A stretch of 64,000 nt of DNA, from the NCBI RefSeq assembly GCF_902712875.1, contig NZ_LR743509.1:1936001-2000000 (forward strand), written 5' to 3'. The position numbers and the translations under genes are program-made. Source of the DNA: Hyphomicrobium sp. ghe19. GTDB taxonomy: Bacteria > Pseudomonadota > Alphaproteobacteria > Rhizobiales > Hyphomicrobiaceae. The notes beneath the pieces were generated by a model. It was not told the DNA's origin. It was given only the letters and a program-made list of their open reading frames with translations, and ran no database searches. Of this stretch, positions 25,945-33,230 are shown piece after piece (positions within the stretch are counted from its first letter, which is position 1; each line of letters begins with the position of its first letter).

Positions 25945-27359
25945 CGCCCGCCCCTTTCATCCCTGACCTGTCGCGCCGTGAAAATATGAGCGGCCCACGC
26001 TTCCGGCCGCTTGTACCCGCGCGCCGTTGCGAGCGAGACGAGAGCGTCTAATGTCTTCGCTTCCGCCTGTTCGCGTTTGCGTTCGCGGCGGATCGCTTCA
26101 ACGTCGACCTCTTGCAATTCGCCGTCGACCTCGTCGAGTTCGCGACCGCCGCCCATGCCTTGAGGCTTCTTGTCATAGACGTGCCCACACTCGGGACACT
26201 TCGGAGCAGGCTGATGCGCCGCGAAGCACGTCGGGCAGACGAACAATTCGACTTCGCGCTTTTTCTTCTTGCGGCCCTCGAGCGACCATTCGCGATCTTC
26301 ATCGGGCAGGCCAAGGTTCGGCTTGGCAAATCCGCCGACCATATCGAGCAGGATATGCGGCGCACCCGTTCCATCCTGGCGAAGCCCGCGACCGTGCTTC
26401 TGCAAATGCCGAGCGAGCGATTGCGTTGGCGAGTTGTCGAGAACGCATTCAATCGTAACCGGCCGGTCGACTTGCGCCGCGAGATCGAAGCCCTCGCAGA
26501 AAAGCTGACAGTTGACGATGATGTCTATCTGCCGGTCCGCGAAGCCGACGAATGCCGCGCGCCGGTCCGCCTGCGCAGTCTCGCCATCGAGCGCAACAGC
26601 CATGACACCAGCGGCGCGAAACTCTGCGGCAAGCCGCTCAGCGCTATCGATGGACGGCGAGAACGCGATTGTGCGCTTGCCTTGCGCCTTGCTTCGCCAA
26701 TGCTTCACGGCGTTTGAAAGAACGCCTTTCCCTGACATCAGGCTATCGAGATCAGACGAGACGTATTCGCCGCCCCGCGTGCGCAGCCCGGTCAGATCGA
26801 GCCCGGCAGGAGAGAAGGCGCGGTAGCGTGACAGGTGGCCATTCTCGATCAGCCACCGGACAGACGGACCCATGACCATCGTATCCCACACGTCGCCCAG
26901 AGGCTTGCCGTCCAGACGTTCGGGCGAACCGGTCAGGCCGATGAGCTTTGAACCCTCACCTTTGTAGTGGAGCGCGACCTTTGCCCAACCGCTCGCGATG
27001 CTCAGATGAGCTTCGTCGACCATGATGTAATCGGCCTGATATTTCCCGAGCCGATTTTTCAGCGTCGCAATCGAGGCGATAAAAACGCGGTGATGCGGAT
27101 TGCAGTGATGGCCGGCCGCGATGTAGGAGAACGGGATGCCGAACTTATAAAATGTCTTCGCGGTTTGCGTGATCAGGTCGACGCGATGGACGCAAAAGAT
27201 AACGCGCTTTTTAGCGTCGAAAATGCGCTTGATCAGGTCCGCCGCCAGAACCGTTTTGCCGAACCCGGTCGGCGCGAACGTCAGCACGGAACCGTGCTCG
27301 CGCAGCGCGACGCGCAGCTTCGTGCGAACGTCTTCCTGGTCCGGCCGCAGCGTAATCAT
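25941..27359 (-). CDS. SF2 DEAH-box helicase with C-terminal zinc ribbon
   Basis: 472 residues. Walker A APTGFGKTV (Lys35), DEAH at 116-119, GLTGSPERLDG and the motif VI-like HLQKHGRGLRQDG mark an SF2 helicase of the phage DEAD/RAD25 type. A zinc ribbon near the C-terminus (CPTCFAAHQPAPKCPECG) may bind DNA. It likely unwinds DNA for phage replication or repair. The ATG at 27359 overlaps the stop of the upstream gene (ATGA); the longer frame to 27503 only shadows that gene. Confidence 0.92.
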   Translation of the reverse strand: MITLRPDQEDVRTKLRVALREHGSVLTFAPTGFGKTVLAADLIKRIFDAKKRVIFCVHRVDLITQTAKTFYKFGIPFSYIAAGHHCNPHHRVFIASIATLKNRLGKYQADYIMVDEAHLSIASGWAKVALHYKGEGSKLIGLTGSPERLDGKPLGDVWDTMVMGPSVRWLIENGHLSRYRAFSPAGLDLTGLRTRGGEYVSSDLDSLMSGKGVLSNAVKHWRSKAQGKRTIAFSPSIDSAERLAAEFRAAGVMAVALDGETAQADRRAAFVGFADRQIDIIVNCQLFCEGFDLAAQVDRPVTIECVLDNSPTQSLARHLQKHGRGLRQDGTGAPHILLDMVGGFAKPNLGLPDEDREWSLEGRKKKKREVELFVCPTCFAAHQPAPKCPECGHVYDKKPQGMGGGRELDEVDGELQEVDVEAIRRERKREQAEAKTLDALVSLATARGYKRPEAWAAHIFTARQVRDERGGR

Positions 27360-27568
27360 CGCCCGACCACCATGCGCTTGATGTCCGCCTCGTGCGGGGC
27401 CATGCGCTTGAGCCTCGCAGCCAGTTCGCGCAAGACTTCGATGTCGACGACTTCCAATGACAGCAACGTCGGGCCAGCGTTGCCACCGGCGTATGGATGA
27501 CAACGCATCACCAGCGCATCGACATATTCGGCTTGCTCGCTGATGCTCAGTCGCGGCGCGGCGCTCAT
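27356..27568 (-). CDS. 70-residue phage early protein, unknown
   Basis: It encodes MSAAPRLSISEQAEYVDALV and continues with mostly helical, leucine-rich sequence (VVDIEVLRELAARLKRM). It has 4-nt overlaps at both ends with the HTH gene and the helicase, which supports it as a real, coupled member of the replication operon. No function is recognised; a small helicase partner is possible from position only. Confidence 0.7.
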   Translation of the reverse strand: MSAAPRLSISEQAEYVDALVMRCHPYAGGNAGPTLLSLEVVDIEVLRELAARLKRMAPHEADIKRMVVGR

Positions 27569-27807
27569 TTGCGCCCCGGCGTCAGATCGCTCGAAGACAG
27601 TACGACCTTTAATTCTTTAGCGACGACAAGGAGTCGTTTCTGATCGCGGCCGCTAATCAGTCCTTCTTCGTCTTTAAGGTCACGACTAACCTTGGAGCGA
27701 TGGCGATCAATCGCGCGGGCGAATGCCGACTGGGACATACCAAATTTAAAAAAAACTCGTCGCCAGGGCGTGGAGAAATCGGGGGTTTGTTTCACGAGCT
27801 TGACCAT
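27565..27807 (-). CDS. Cro-like helix-turn-helix protein
   Basis: 80 residues. FGMSQSAFARAIDRHRSKVSRDL is a helix-turn-helix of the YdaS/Cro type, followed by a short basic tail. It is the first gene of the leftward early operon, divergent from the repressor, the usual place for a Cro or lytic switch protein. Palindromic operators lie 6-43 bp upstream of its start. Confidence 0.8.
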   Translation of the reverse strand: MVKLVKQTPDFSTPWRRVFFKFGMSQSAFARAIDRHRSKVSRDLKDEEGLISGRDQKRLLVVAKELKVVLSSSDLTPGRK

Positions 27808-27812
27808 TTATC

Positions 27813-27829
27813 AGTGCGATAATCGCAAC
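27813..27829. promoter_or_regulatory. phage operator OL1 (AGTGCG-N5-CGCAAC)
   Basis: A 17-bp site with one consensus half (CGCAAC) and one degenerate half (AGTGCG). It sits 6 bp upstream of the HTH gene start, so binding would block the leftward early operon. It matches the family of sites at 27834, 27924, 28861, 61492 and 61544. Confidence 0.6.
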
Positions 27830-27833
27830 ATAC

Positions 27834-27850
27834 GTTGCGCTTCTCGCATC
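27834..27850. promoter_or_regulatory. phage operator OL2 (GTTGCG-N5-CGCATC)
   Basis: One consensus half and one half with a single change. It is 4 bp from OL1, so the two inner halves also form CGCAAC-ATAC-GTTGCG (27824-27839). Close pairing suggests cooperative repressor binding. Confidence 0.65.
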
Positions 27851-27875
27851 GTCAAGCATCGTTAAGCATCGCTCG
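27846..27875. repeat. three tandem 10-bp repeats in the immunity region
   Basis: GCATCGTCAA, GCATCGTTAA and GCATCGCTCG follow one another with one-helical-turn spacing, so all three would face the same side of DNA. The middle copy reappears exactly, inverted, at 28774-28783 in the right early promoter region. They may bind the Cro-like protein. Confidence 0.55.
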
Positions 27876-27907
27876 CATTACATCACAACGTAACCAAGGA
27901 GGGGGCC

Positions 27908-28099
27908 ATGGGGCTTGTAAGTTGTTGCGGTAAGTGCAACACTAAAACGCATCAAACAGGGTCGCGTATAAGAAAATGGCAGATACTGCACAGATCGACA
28001 GCGAGTGGTTTCGCACCAGATTCGCTGAAAAACGAACGTCATACAGAGCGTTCGCCAGAGAGCATGGTATGGACCCATCCGCCGTGTCTCGCATGCTGA
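27908..28099 (+). CDS. candidate leader ORF overlapping the repressor start
   Basis: A near-ideal ribosome site (AAGGAGGGGG) lies 2 bp before this ATG, whereas the repressor start at 27976 has only a weak site. The frame (MGLVSCCGKCNTKTHQ…, 63 codons) is out of phase with the repressor and ends inside it. The N-terminal Cys cluster CCGKC is notable; the rest is largely the repressor in another frame. It may be a translated leader or a chance frame behind a real RBS. Confidence 0.35.
   Translation: MGLVSCCGKCNTKTHQTGSRIRKWQILHRSTASGFAPDSLKNERHTERSPESMVWTHPPCLAC
27924..27940. promoter_or_regulatory. phage operator OR/OM (GTTGCG-N5-TGCAAC)
   Basis: A 17-bp palindrome with one mismatch, 36 bp upstream of the repressor ATG. 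It fits autoregulation of the repressor gene. Confidence 0.65.
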
Positions 28100-28593
28100 C
28101 TGGACAGCGGCGAATGCAGCGGGATGAAGCTGCCGCCATCGCTCAATTTATCGGCGCGCCTATCAGCGAAGTTCTCAAGCATGCCGGCGTTACCATCGAC
28201 GGAGAATATACGCCGATCTTGCTCGTTGCGACCATCAACGAACACGGTCAGATCGAACGACTGCCTGAACCGCGACCGCTACCCCATTCGGTGATAGACA
28301 GAGCGCGGTCAGCGATCGATGCCGTTCCGCGCGTTCTTGCTGCGCAAATTCGTGCTTTGTCCGGCCCGCTTACCGTGATGGATGATGCAGTCGTATTGTT
28401 CTGTCCCACCGACGACGTTGATTCGGCATCTATCGGAGCGTTGTCGATCTGCCGGAATTTTGCCGGGGATCAAATCCTTGCCAAGATAGAACGCGCCAGG
28501 AAAACCGGCGAAGCCCGCGTCGTCACCATTGACGGCAAGGTGAAGGAGTTTGATCTGCAAACTGCGACGCCCGTTCTTACGATCATTCCATAA
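27976..28593 (+). CDS. phage repressor (CI-like), no S24 protease motif
   Basis: 205 residues. An N-terminal helix-turn-helix (about 20-70: YRAFAREHGMDPSAVSRMLTG, trimmed: YRAFAREHGMDPSAVSRML) is joined to a C-terminal region that ends in beta-rich text (ARVVTIDGKVKEFDLQT), reminiscent of the LexA/CI fold. I see no Ser-Lys dyad or cleavage-site signature, so RecA-stimulated self-cleavage is unlikely. It stands alone, is divergent from the Cro-like gene, and is followed by a terminator-like hairpin. It is the best candidate to bind the GTTGCG-N5-CGCAAC sites. Confidence 0.85.
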   Translation: MADTAQIDSEWFRTRFAEKRTSYRAFAREHGMDPSAVSRMLTGQRRMQRDEAAAIAQFIGAPISEVLKHAGVTIDGEYTPILLVATINEHGQIERLPEPRPLPHSVIDRARSAIDAVPRVLAAQIRALSGPLTVMDDAVVLFCPTDDVDSASIGALSICRNFAGDQILAKIERARKTGEARVVTIDGKVKEFDLQTATPVLTIIP

Positions 28594-28601
28594 ACATTGA
28601 A

Positions 28602-28631
28602 GGCCGACGACCCCGCAACTGGTCGTCGGCC
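28602..28631 (+). terminator. hairpin after the repressor gene
   Basis: GGCCGACGACC and GGTCGTCGGCC form a perfect 11-bp stem with an 8-base loop, 8 bp after the repressor stop. No U tract follows, but the stem is strong. Confidence 0.65.
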
Positions 28632-28860
28632 CTCTGCTCGTGGCCCCCGCCGCCGAGCTTAAAATCGCGCAGGGAATTAGCAGCCTTACCCCCGCGCCGT
28701 CCGCACGCCATTGATGCGGCTGTTGTGGCTTCTGTCGGGTCTCCCCTGTCTGCGCCATGGTGCGATAACAACATTAACGATGCGTTTCTGTCAACGTCGT
28801 TGCGATTTATTTTTTAGATCGCACCGCGCCGCTTGACTGCTGCGCTGCGTTGCGCCTAGT
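28632..28860. promoter_or_regulatory. gene-free right early promoter region
   Basis: No protein-like frame is present between the repressor terminator and the recE-like gene. It holds GGTGCGATAACAAC (28759-28772, a degenerate, one-base-shorter relative of the operator), ACATTAACGATG (28771-28782, whose TTAACGATGC is the inverse of an immunity-region repeat), and GTTGCG half-sites at 28799 and 28849. Confidence 0.45.
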
Positions 28861-28877
28861 GTTGCGCTTATCGCAAC
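28861..28877. promoter_or_regulatory. phage operator before recE/recT operon (perfect GTTGCG-CTTAT-CGCAAC)
   Basis: A perfect 6-5-6 palindrome, 24 bp before the start of the recE-like gene. It should overlap the promoter or transcription start of the rightward early operon. Confidence 0.75.
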
Positions 28878-28901
28878 GCATAGCAATGGACGCGCATCAT
28901 C

Positions 28902-29762
28902 ATGACGATCCCCAAAGTCAAGGACGACATCACGCCCGGCATTTACGAGGGCATCCCCAACGAGGCTTACCACTCAGGCCCCGGCATTTCGAAGTCCGGC
29001 CTGTGGACGATCCACGAGAAGTCGCCCGCACACTTCAAATTCGGAGAGCGCAAGGAAACGAACGCTTTCGACATGGGCGAAGCCTGCCACCTTGCGATCC
29101 TTGAACCGAACCTGTTCGAGAAGAAAGTCGTTCGCGGCCCCGACGATAGACGCGGCAACAAGTGGAAAGACGTGGCCGAGATGTGCCGCCTCGACGGCAA
29201 GCTGCTGCTGACATCGGGCGACTACGATAACGCGCTTGCAGTTCGCGATGCTGTCCACGCCGACGCCTTCGTGAGCGGCATCGTCACCAACGAGAACGCG
29301 TCTGTCGAGACTTCCGGCTATTGGGTCGATGAGCAAACCGGCATGCTCTGCCGTTGCCGCCCTGATCTTTGGCGCGAAGACTTGGGCGTCATGGTCGACG
29401 TTAAGTCGACGGCGAGCGCACACCCCGACGCCTTCGCTAAGAGCGTCACCAACTACGGCTACCACGCGCAGGAGGCTTTCTATTCGGAAGGCTGGCGCAC
29501 TCTCGGCAAGAGCATCAACGGGTTTGTGTTTCTCGCATGGGAGAAAACGAGCCCCTACGCCTTTGGCGTTTATGAGTTGCCACCGGCAATCGTTCTGGAA
29601 GGCCGCGCGATCATGCAGCGAGCGCTCGAAACTTACGCCGAGTGCCAGCGCAAGAACGAATGGCCCGGCTACGGCAGCGGCGTCCAGGAGCTTGATTTCA
29701 AGCGTTGGGCGTACCGACTGACAGAAGCCCCGTCACCACTCGATACAGAGCTTGCGCCGTGA
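28902..29762 (+). CDS. RecE-like PD-(D/E)XK exonuclease
   Basis: 286 residues of the DUF3799/RecE C-terminal type. The nuclease core is visible: His63 in GEACHLAILEP, Asp155 in CRPDLW, and Asp166-x-Lys168 in MVDVKST, followed by a conserved YHAQEAFY helix. It degrades dsDNA 5' to 3', leaving ssDNA for RecT. It is first in the rightward early operon. No strong Shine-Dalgarno is seen and the operator lies only 24 bp upstream, so the mRNA leader may be very short. Confidence 0.9.
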   Translation: MTIPKVKDDITPGIYEGIPNEAYHSGPGISKSGLWTIHEKSPAHFKFGERKETNAFDMGEACHLAILEPNLFEKKVVRGPDDRRGNKWKDVAEMCRLDGKLLLTSGDYDNALAVRDAVHADAFVSGIVTNENASVETSGYWVDEQTGMLCRCRPDLWREDLGVMVDVKSTASAHPDAFAKSVTNYGYHAQEAFYSEGWRTLGKSINGFVFLAWEKTSPYAFGVYELPPAIVLEGRAIMQRALETYAECQRKNEWPGYGSGVQELDFKRWAYRLTEAPSPLDTELAP

Positions 29763-29956
29763 CGCTCGCCACTCAGACGCGTCGCTTCTGGTGCGCGTCT
29801 CACTTCTTTCGCCGGTCCGGCAAAGAAAACCTCAGCCTAGCAATCAAGGTTCTCGAGCAAGTCGCCGCCGACGCGCCCGCCCTGCTCAAAGACCGCGCAA
29901 TCACTGTTCTCGTGGAGATCGACAATGCACAATTCAAACGTACCGGCAGTCTCTAA
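29759..29956 (+). CDS. 65-residue protein between recE-like gene and recT
   Basis: A GTG start overlaps the upstream stop (GTGA) and the frame ends 32 bp inside recT. It encodes TLATQTRRFWCASHFFRRSG, then a leucine-rich helix (LSLAIKVLEQVAADAPALL). The double overlap argues for translation, and the position suggests a role with the exonuclease/annealase pair, but no family is recognised. Confidence 0.55.
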   Translation: MTLATQTRRFWCASHFFRRSGKENLSLAIKVLEQVAADAPALLKDRAITVLVEIDNAQFKRTGSL

Positions 29957-30863
29957 CGGTCGTCCCGCCCTCTCGCTTCGCGATAGCGTTGCGAGGATGG
30001 CTCCGGAATTTGGCAAGGCGTTGCCCGGCCATATCTCGACCGAGCGCTTCGTTCGCACGGCGCAAACAGCTATCGCACTCACGCGCAATATCGACAAGGT
30101 GAAGAACCCGCAGTCGTTGCTCGCCGCTTGCACCAAGGCCGCAGCGGACGGCCTCATCCTCGACGGCCGCGAAGCCGCGCTTGTGATCGATTACAAAGGC
30201 GAAGCGCAGTACCGGCCGATGATGCGCGGCTTGCTCAAGCTCGCCTATCAGAGCGGCGAACTTAAAGGGCTCGTTGTCGAAGTCGTGCGCCAAGGCGATA
30301 CGTTCCGCCATCGACCGACGAACCTTGCCGAGCCGATCTCGCACGAGATCGACCACGACAGCGAACGCGGTGAGGTGCGCGTTGTGTACGCGATGGCCGA
30401 GTTGAAAGACGGCGGCATCGTCCACGAGGTTATGTCGGTTGCAGCAGTAAATCGCATCCGCGACCGCTCGGATGGATGGAAGGCGTTCATTGCCGAAAAA
30501 ATCAAATCAACGCCGTGGTCGACCGATTGGGAGGAAATGGCGCGCAAGACCGTCTTCAAACGACTGACAAAATATCTGCCTTCGAGCAACGAGCAACTGC
30601 ACCAAGCGACCGAGCGGCCCGACGATACCGTGACCATCGAGGCCGAAGCCGTCGACACGACACCGACGAAACCGGCAGGGCTGAAGACGCGGGGCGGTGC
30701 GGCGGCACTCCTCAAGGCTGCACACAAGGTGATGCGGCAGTCCGCCGAGATCGATCGCGAGCCCGTTCAAGCAGATCTCATTCCGGGCGACGAACCGGAG
30801 TTTGATCTGCAAACAGGCGAGATCATCGAAACCAGAGACGAGAACCCGAGCGACGACATCTAA
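29925..30863 (+). CDS. recT: RecT-family ssDNA-annealing protein
   Basis: 312 residues. The RecT core is clear: NPQSLLAACTKAAADGLILD, then GREAALV, YRPMMRGLLKLAYQSG and the KSTPWSTDWEEMARKTVFKR helix. The acidic C-terminal tail (about 230-312) is variable, as in the family. It anneals complementary strands and promotes strand invasion with the neighbouring exonuclease. Confidence 0.95.
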   Translation: MHNSNVPAVSNGRPALSLRDSVARMAPEFGKALPGHISTERFVRTAQTAIALTRNIDKVKNPQSLLAACTKAAADGLILDGREAALVIDYKGEAQYRPMMRGLLKLAYQSGELKGLVVEVVRQGDTFRHRPTNLAEPISHEIDHDSERGEVRVVYAMAELKDGGIVHEVMSVAAVNRIRDRSDGWKAFIAEKIKSTPWSTDWEEMARKTVFKRLTKYLPSSNEQLHQATERPDDTVTIEAEAVDTTPTKPAGLKTRGGAAALLKAAHKVMRQSAEIDREPVQADLIPGDEPEFDLQTGEIIETRDENPSDDI

Positions 30864-30904
30864 CGCGTCCGGCATCAGCGCAATCATCGCAGGAGGAAAC
30901 GAAA

Positions 30905-31495
30905 ATGCGGATCGAAGCAGGCAAATGGTATCTCAATCGGGAAGGTAATTGCGTTGGCCCGATGCAGCGTGACGACGACGGGATTACGTATTTTTGGCGG
31001 GATGGAGACGGCCGCTCATACTTCTTTGATGGCCGCGCAGGCGTCGGGTCGCTGCCGTCACCGCACGACCTCATCAGGGAGTGGATCAATCCAGCTGCTT
31101 CGGCAGAGCCACCTATGCACGACCTCGTTAAGCGACCGGCCACCAACACGCCGCCGCCGATCCCGCCGCAGTACCCGAGCGCTGAACAGCTGGAAGCGGA
31201 CAGATCGTATGACGTTCTGGTCAGCGTTCTCAAGGACGCGCACGCCCAGGCCTCACGCGGCAAGGGCAAGGAGCGGCACGCCAACGGCCGGCCGTTCGAA
31301 CGTCAGCCGATCATGGAGCTTGGCCGCATGTACGGCCCCGGCTTTGCTGCCGGTCAAGCAGCGAAGAAGGCCCAGGAAGCAATGGGCATGGTTGCGCGAG
31401 GCGAGCGCGACGCGGCTGCGTTCGAGCTTCTAGGCGCAATAAACTATCTCGCGGCGTGCGTGATGCTCATCCGCGAGAACCAAAACGCCGCTTAA
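30905..31495 (+). CDS. phage protein of unknown function, two-part
   Basis: 196 residues. The N-terminal ~65 residues (MRIEAGKWYLNREGNCVGPM, then WRDGDGRSYFFDGRAGVG) look like a small beta domain, as found in several phage accessory proteins. A Pro-rich linker leads to a helical C-terminal half (YDVLVSVLKDAHAQASRG … AAFELLGAINYLAACVMLI). The RBS AGGAGG is strong. It lies 41 bp after recT in the same operon. Confidence 0.7.
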   Translation: MRIEAGKWYLNREGNCVGPMQRDDDGITYFWRDGDGRSYFFDGRAGVGSLPSPHDLIREWINPAASAEPPMHDLVKRPATNTPPPIPPQYPSAEQLEADRSYDVLVSVLKDAHAQASRGKGKERHANGRPFERQPIMELGRMYGPGFAAGQAAKKAQEAMGMVARGERDAAAFELLGAINYLAACVMLIRENQNAA

Positions 31496-31526
31496 CAGCG
31501 CATCTGTTTAGAAGGATCACCCAGCC

Positions 31527-31700
31527 ATGCCGCGTAGTCAGCAGGAAGTATGCGAAGAGATAGCCAACGCGACCGACGAGGAACGCGGCGACTTGATACG
31601 GCGCGTCCGCAATTTCGCATGGACCGAAGAACGCAAGAAATCCACGGTCGATTTCATTATGCTACTCGGGTTAGCTGGTGGCAGATCGACTAAACAGTAA
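31527..31700 (+). CDS. 57-residue phage early protein, unknown
   Basis: The ATG has GAAGGA 9 nt upstream. The charged helical sequence (SQQEVCEEIANATDEERGDL, then IRRVRNFAWTEERKK) ends with a short hydrophobic stretch and GGRSTKQ. It is the last gene of the recET operon; only 7 bp separate its stop from the convergent late operon. Confidence 0.6.
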   Translation: MPRSQQEVCEEIANATDEERGDLIRRVRNFAWTEERKKSTVDFIMLLGLAGGRSTKQ

Positions 31701-31707
31701 TTGGACG

Positions 31708-32103
31708 CTAACGCTTCGAGACGACGGCACCCAGCAGGCGCGCGGCAATATCTGTCGCCGCCTTGCTACCGAAATAGAAGCCGATCACCATCATAACGAT
31801 GCCGCTCACTTGCGGGCCAGGATCAGGCGTTATCCCCCAGCCAAGCACGGTATCCCACACGACGATTTTCGCCACATAGAGCAGCGCGCATTTGCCGATC
31901 AGTTCCCGCGTCGACCACCATTTGTCGTATTGTGCGGCAGTCGTCGCGAGAGCTATTTGCCCCTCGTAAAACTTCACGGCCTGATCTGCGGCGAGCTTGT
32001 CCTTGTTCGTCATGGCTGCCAGCTTCGCCTGATAGGCACGTTCCAGCGGCGCAATAAAGCTATTGAGCAGCCCGCCCGTCAGCAGTGAGAAAAGCCAAGT
32101 CAT
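31708..32103 (-). CDS. membrane protein, holin-like (lysis module)
   Basis: 131 residues. An N-terminal hydrophobic segment (MTWLFSLLTGGLLNSFIAPL), a charged middle (residues ~25-60, with AMTNKDKLAADQAVKFYEGQ), and two C-terminal helices (CALLYVAKIVVWDTVLG; VSGIVMMVIGFYFGS) fit a three-helix phage holin-like protein. It overlaps the small membrane gene upstream by 4 nt. It is the last gene of the late operon. Confidence 0.65.
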   Translation of the reverse strand: MTWLFSLLTGGLLNSFIAPLERAYQAKLAAMTNKDKLAADQAVKFYEGQIALATTAAQYDKWWSTRELIGKCALLYVAKIVVWDTVLGWGITPDPGPQVSGIVMMVIGFYFGSKAATDIAARLLGAVVSKR

Positions 32104-32303
32104 CGCGCACCCCCGAATTGACGCTCAGCATAGAGCCACGCTTCGGCCGCGACGCCGACGAGCGCACCAAGCGCGACTTCGATCATTTGAATGACATCGG
32201 CATCGGCCGCTAGCGTCATGCCTACGTCTGGCGACAGCAGCCCGCGCGCCATGAGAAAAGCCGCGACGTACCGCAGCGATATTCGAATAATGAGACTGAT
32301 CAT
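32100..32303 (-). CDS. 67-residue membrane protein, lysis module
   Basis: Two hydrophobic segments (ISLIIRISLRYVAAFLMARG and VIQMIEVALGALVGVAAEAW) with an Asp-containing turn between. A purine-rich GGGGGGG tract precedes the ATG at 32303; the track to 32327 uses a less likely start. A class II-like holin or antiholin is plausible from position and topology. Confidence 0.6.
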   Translation of the reverse strand: MISLIIRISLRYVAAFLMARGLLSPDVGMTLAADADVIQMIEVALGALVGVAAEAWLYAERQFGGAR

Positions 32304-32352
32304 TAAGCCCCCCCCTGTCTGACACATGACTATGTCGGCAAGGGTTGGCGCA

Positions 32353-32610
32353 TCAATTTCCTGTCAATCCGCTCGTTGTTGCGACGCGCCAGAGTGCGGT
32401 GATGAATAGGGCGATGATGATCCAGATTGCCCTGACGAGGTGGCCGTTAAGGCGTTCTACTGACTTCTCGATGCGGTCGAGCGACGCCTTCGTGTGCGGC
32501 CCTTGGGTTTCAAGGATGACAACGCGGTCATTGAGCTTGTTGACGCGGCCATGCACCTTGTCTAACTCCGCCCTCATATTGTCCGCCGTTGTTGCGCGTC
32601 TCGGTGCCAT
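32353..32610 (-). CDS. coiled-coil plus C-terminal helix protein, XhlA-like
   Basis: 85 residues. A heptad-rich N-terminal region (AELDKVHGRVNKLNDRVVIL; DRIEKSVERLNGHL) is followed by one membrane helix (VRAIWIIIALFITALW). This is the layout of haemolysin XhlA-type proteins that act with holins in lysis. It sits with the two holin-like genes. Confidence 0.65.
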   Translation of the reverse strand: MAPRRATTADNMRAELDKVHGRVNKLNDRVVILETQGPHTKASLDRIEKSVERLNGHLVRAIWIIIALFITALWRVATTSGLTGN

Positions 32611-32682
32611 GTGGTTCCCGCCCCTATAGTAACGGCGGGTATAGCAAGGATAAAGTTGACGCTTATACTTCAGCGAACGAAA

Positions 32683-32703
32683 GAGGCCGCGCGACGCGGC
32701 CTC
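32683..32703 (-). terminator. terminator before the lysis genes
   Basis: GAGGCCGCG and CGCGGCCTC form a perfect 9-bp stem with a 3-base loop. On the minus strand it is followed by TTTCGTT. It lies 11 bp after the stop of the 88-residue gene, so part of the late transcription may stop here before the lysis genes. Confidence 0.65.
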
Positions 32704-32713
32704 TCACTGCGGC

Positions 32714-32980
32714 TCAAAGCTGAAGGCATCCGCCTGTATTGTGAAGGGCGAAAACCTTAAAATTTGTGCTCGGCGCATGCTGCCAAACGATCATGTATAT
32801 GCCGCCATCCGTCGCGACGATTTGAGCGGATGAACCGCCCGCGAGAGCGCGCACGATCTCGGCAGTTTGGATCGGAATTGTTGCGAGCGAAACGGTTTCG
32901 CCTGCATCGAGCAATGAATCGAGATTTGCTTGCGCGAGTTCCGCCGTGGTCGGACATTCGACGTTTTGATTTAAGTACAT
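32714..32980 (-). CDS. 88-residue phage protein, unknown
   Basis: MYLNQNVECPTTAELAQANL opens a mixed helix/strand protein with a hydrophobic strand (GGIYMIVWQHAPSTNFKVFAL) near the end. It lies between the tail-fibre gene and the lysis module; a fibre accessory or chaperone role is possible from position only. Confidence 0.6.
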   Translation of the reverse strand: MYLNQNVECPTTAELAQANLDSLLDAGETVSLATIPIQTAEIVRALAGGSSAQIVATDGGIYMIVWQHAPSTNFKVFALHNTGGCLQL

Positions 32981-33008
32981 TCATTGCCCCTGATTTATGC
33001 GGGGATAG

Positions 33009-33040
33009 CCCCCGGATGCCGATTGTACAGATCCGGAGGC
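33009..33040. other. imperfect hairpin between small late genes
   Basis: GCCCCCGGAT and ATCCGGAGGC are complementary with one mismatch and a 13-base loop. It lies in the gap between the 49- and 88-residue genes. There is no U tract. Confidence 0.35.
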
Positions 33041-33074
33041 TAGACGCAACAAAGGCCGCTAAATCATTGGCTCC

Positions 33075-33224
33075 CTACTGCGCCGGTTGTTCAGCGCTGG
33101 AACGTTGACGCGCTTCTGATGCCTGCAGAAGCCCAACGATAGGACCGGAAAATCGCAACGGCACGTCTAAGAGGATCTGCTGCAATTGCGCCATTTCGGC
33201 TTTATTCAGCGTGAGTTCTTCCAT
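33075..33224 (-). CDS. 49-residue protein after the tail fibre, unknown
   Basis: ATG at 33224 with AGGAG about 10 nt upstream, 6 bp after the tail-fibre stop. It encodes MEELTLNKAEMAQLQQILLD and a Gln/Ser-rich tail. The tight spacing suggests a fibre assembly or chaperone factor, but no homology is recognised. Confidence 0.5.
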   Translation of the reverse strand: MEELTLNKAEMAQLQQILLDVPLRFSGPIVGLLQASEARQRSSAEQPAQ

Positions 33225-33230
33225 GTGGCT

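Noticed and set aside
27976..28593. Possible LexA-type self-cleaving repressor
   Set aside because: No Ala-Gly/Cys-Gly cleavage site or Ser-Lys dyad could be placed, so I call it a non-S24 repressor.
28583..28774. Minus-strand frames between the repressor and the recE-like gene
   Set aside because: They lack ribosome sites, cross the repressor terminator hairpin and have low-complexity composition; the region is better explained as promoter DNA.
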